NCBI RefSeq assembly: GCF_001039355.2
Contig: NW_019773892.1
Coordinates: 1 to 42,776, forward strand
Length of the DNA stretch: 42,776 nt
Direction of reading: 5' to 3'
From: Lingula anatina
Taxonomy: Eukaryota; Brachiopoda; Lingulata; Lingulida; Lingulidae
Shown here: one piece after another, positions 41,546 to 42,776 of the stretch
Numbering within the stretch: the first letter of the stretch is position 1
Layout: the number at the start of each line of letters is the position of its first letter
Notes under the pieces: model-generated
The model's input: only the letters and a program-made list of their open reading frames with translations
Databases searched by the model: none
What the model was told of the DNA's origin: nothing
Program-made: the position numbers and the translations under genes

Positions 41546-41676
41546 CATTATCACTTTATCAACCCCTAATCCTCTTTCCGAGATGGACTGTTGTGCCTTC
41601 TCATAAACTAGAATATAATTCAAACCGAAGCGTCCGAGCGGAAAGTAAGTGACCTCTTCATTATTATGTAAATCAG

Positions 41677-42351
41677 GTGAGCGTTTTGGTGAGAGGTGCT
41701 CAGATAGGACCAAGGTCAGTAGAAGATGGAGAAGAAGGATGTCCCGTGCCATATTACCGCTATTGCCACATGAAGACCGAAAAGATGGTACTGAAACCGG
41801 TAGCAGAATCTCGTAAGTTCCGTACAGATGATAGAAAATGTATTGTAGCATTTCTTAGTTTTGCATTGACGATATTTTCCCGAAATGGTGCACCCGAGGC
41901 ATAATAATCACGGGGACATCTAACTGACGTGAAGGATACTTTCTCTTAGCTTTCCCTCAGTGCCTTAGCTTTCCACGAGGGTTCAATATGAATATATATA
42001 TGTAATAAATTTCTATAATTTTAAAGCTTAATTCCGATTTGTTAATTATAACCCAAGGGATACTGACACGAAGTGCTGTAATGGACATGCAATGATTTAT
42101 CAGATATTTCGATATTGTTTCATGAATGTGAATTTATTCATTTAATTCCAGTGACTCTAAGTACTGTTTACGAAGATACCAGAAGCGTCCTACTCAGAGA
42201 CAGGTTTCGTGTTCGACACATACAGCCCCACACCCATGCCAAGATTGCTTCCTATGCCGACGTTTGTCTGCTCGTTAATTTGCAGGGACGACGTTTAGTA
42301 CGGAATGTTATGTTTGCTTTTGGTTGTAGTATTCTGCTTCAAAACTTATAG
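41677..42351 (+). CDS. Possible two-exon gene fragment of unknown function
   Basis: Exon 41677-41812 (acceptor AAATCAG, donor GTAAGT) joins an exon from 42152 (acceptor AATTCCAG). Two different frames stay open across the junction. One runs to TAG at 42349-42351 (begins VSVLVRGAQIGPRSVEDGEE; the second exon reads TLSTVYEDTRSVLLRDR). The other runs to TAA at 42276-42278 (Arg/Cys-rich, contains MSRAILPLLPHEDRK). I recognise neither. A possible upstream exon with a donor GTAAAT lies near 40735. Could be an lncRNA. Confidence 0.3.
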
Positions 42352-42549
42352 CAAATTAAAAGTCGAATGTAATGGGCTTTTTATTTATGAAACTTCTCAT
42401 AGAAAGATAATCCATACTAAAGTATCCACACAAATTCAATCTAAACTAAGCGTCCACCCTGCATAATGTTGGTTTGCTCTTTTTGGTAATTGTATGTTAC
42501 TATGTCGTAATACAGTGCTCTATCTGATCATGGTGTGATGACGGCCATT

Positions 42550-42776
42550 TATTATCCCCGCACTTTTGGGACAAAAGTCGGGGATCATGTTATCCCGCCC
42601 GTCCGTGCGTCTGTGCGTCCGTGCGTCTGTGTGTTAGTAATTTCCGCTATCTCCTCTTAAACCATTACAGATAGGAAACTGAAACTTTTGGAATTGCTAG
42701 ACCCATGTTCACGGATGTGCATGGGCACATTGGAATTTTAGTGCAACAGGGGGTTGGGCTGTCCCTGGGGGGGGGG
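42550..42776 (+). mobile_element. End of a dispersed repeat with terminal hairpin, running off the window
   Basis: CCCCGCACTTTTG and CAAAAGTCGGGG form a hairpin at 42556-42583, followed by a GTCCGTGCGTCTGTGC tandem stretch and then an AT-richer body. The design (CCCCGCACTTTT plus GTCCGTGCGTC repeats) is typical of high-copy invertebrate repeats. The other end is outside the window. Confidence 0.6.

Noticed and set aside
41507-41851. Minus-strand ORF with a signal-peptide-like segment (MARDILLLHLLLTLVLS)
   Set aside because: Overlaps the better-supported plus-strand exon and a (TG)n tract that codes HTHTHT; hydrophobic run is probably chance.

Overview
This is a draft-assembly window from a marine-type invertebrate genome. 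It is AT-rich and intron-rich (GT-AG introns of 0.1-2.5 kb) and packed with short inverted-repeat (MITE-like) elements and microsatellites. Single N characters at 3278, 36301 and 39510 mark contig joins. A venus-kinase-receptor-type gene, a class known from invertebrates and absent from vertebrates, argues for a non-vertebrate metazoan. The repeat style suggests a mollusc, brachiopod or invertebrate deuterostome, but I cannot name the species.

Layout. (1) 651-8157, minus: complete NADP-type malic enzyme with a probable mitochondrial presequence, 12 exons and 625 codons. One exon is present twice around the N at 3278, most likely an unmerged contig overlap. (2) 8523-9850, plus: a small divergently transcribed gene that could encode a 57-residue single-pass membrane protein. 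(3) 10902-14001 (or 14648), minus: complete MND1, the meiotic recombination coiled-coil protein, 205 residues like human MND1. (4) 14983-17460, plus: 5' half of a TMCO6-like gene (importin-beta-binding-like basic segment plus armadillo repeats), 217 residues. (5) 17885-33423, plus: 17 exons encoding at least 1235 residues of a receptor tyrosine kinase whose ectodomain joins two bacterial-type ligand-binding modules: an OpuAC/ProX-like type 2 periplasmic-binding fold, then a GABA-B-like Venus flytrap (type 1 fold). One transmembrane helix, an insulin-receptor-like kinase and a Ser-rich tail ending in a PDZ-ligand-like SQV follow. (6) 33424-42776: mostly non-coding, with a nested foldback transposon (38161-40177), possible small spliced transcripts (36.6-37.2 kb minus, 41.7-42.4 kb plus) and repeat ends.

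Main point. The dual-sensor receptor kinase is the outstanding content. Its N-terminus (signal peptide and first lobe of the OpuAC domain) and the 3' half of the TMCO6-like gene are both missing at one place, an intron-like stretch with a 40-nt poly(A) run (17819-17858). The flanking exons are phase-compatible, so naive prediction would produce a 1452-residue fusion. I regard a misassembly or deletion as likelier than a real fusion. Malic enzyme, MND1, the TMCO6-like gene and the receptor show no functional link; they are ordinary eukaryotic neighbours, two pairs of them sharing divergent promoters.
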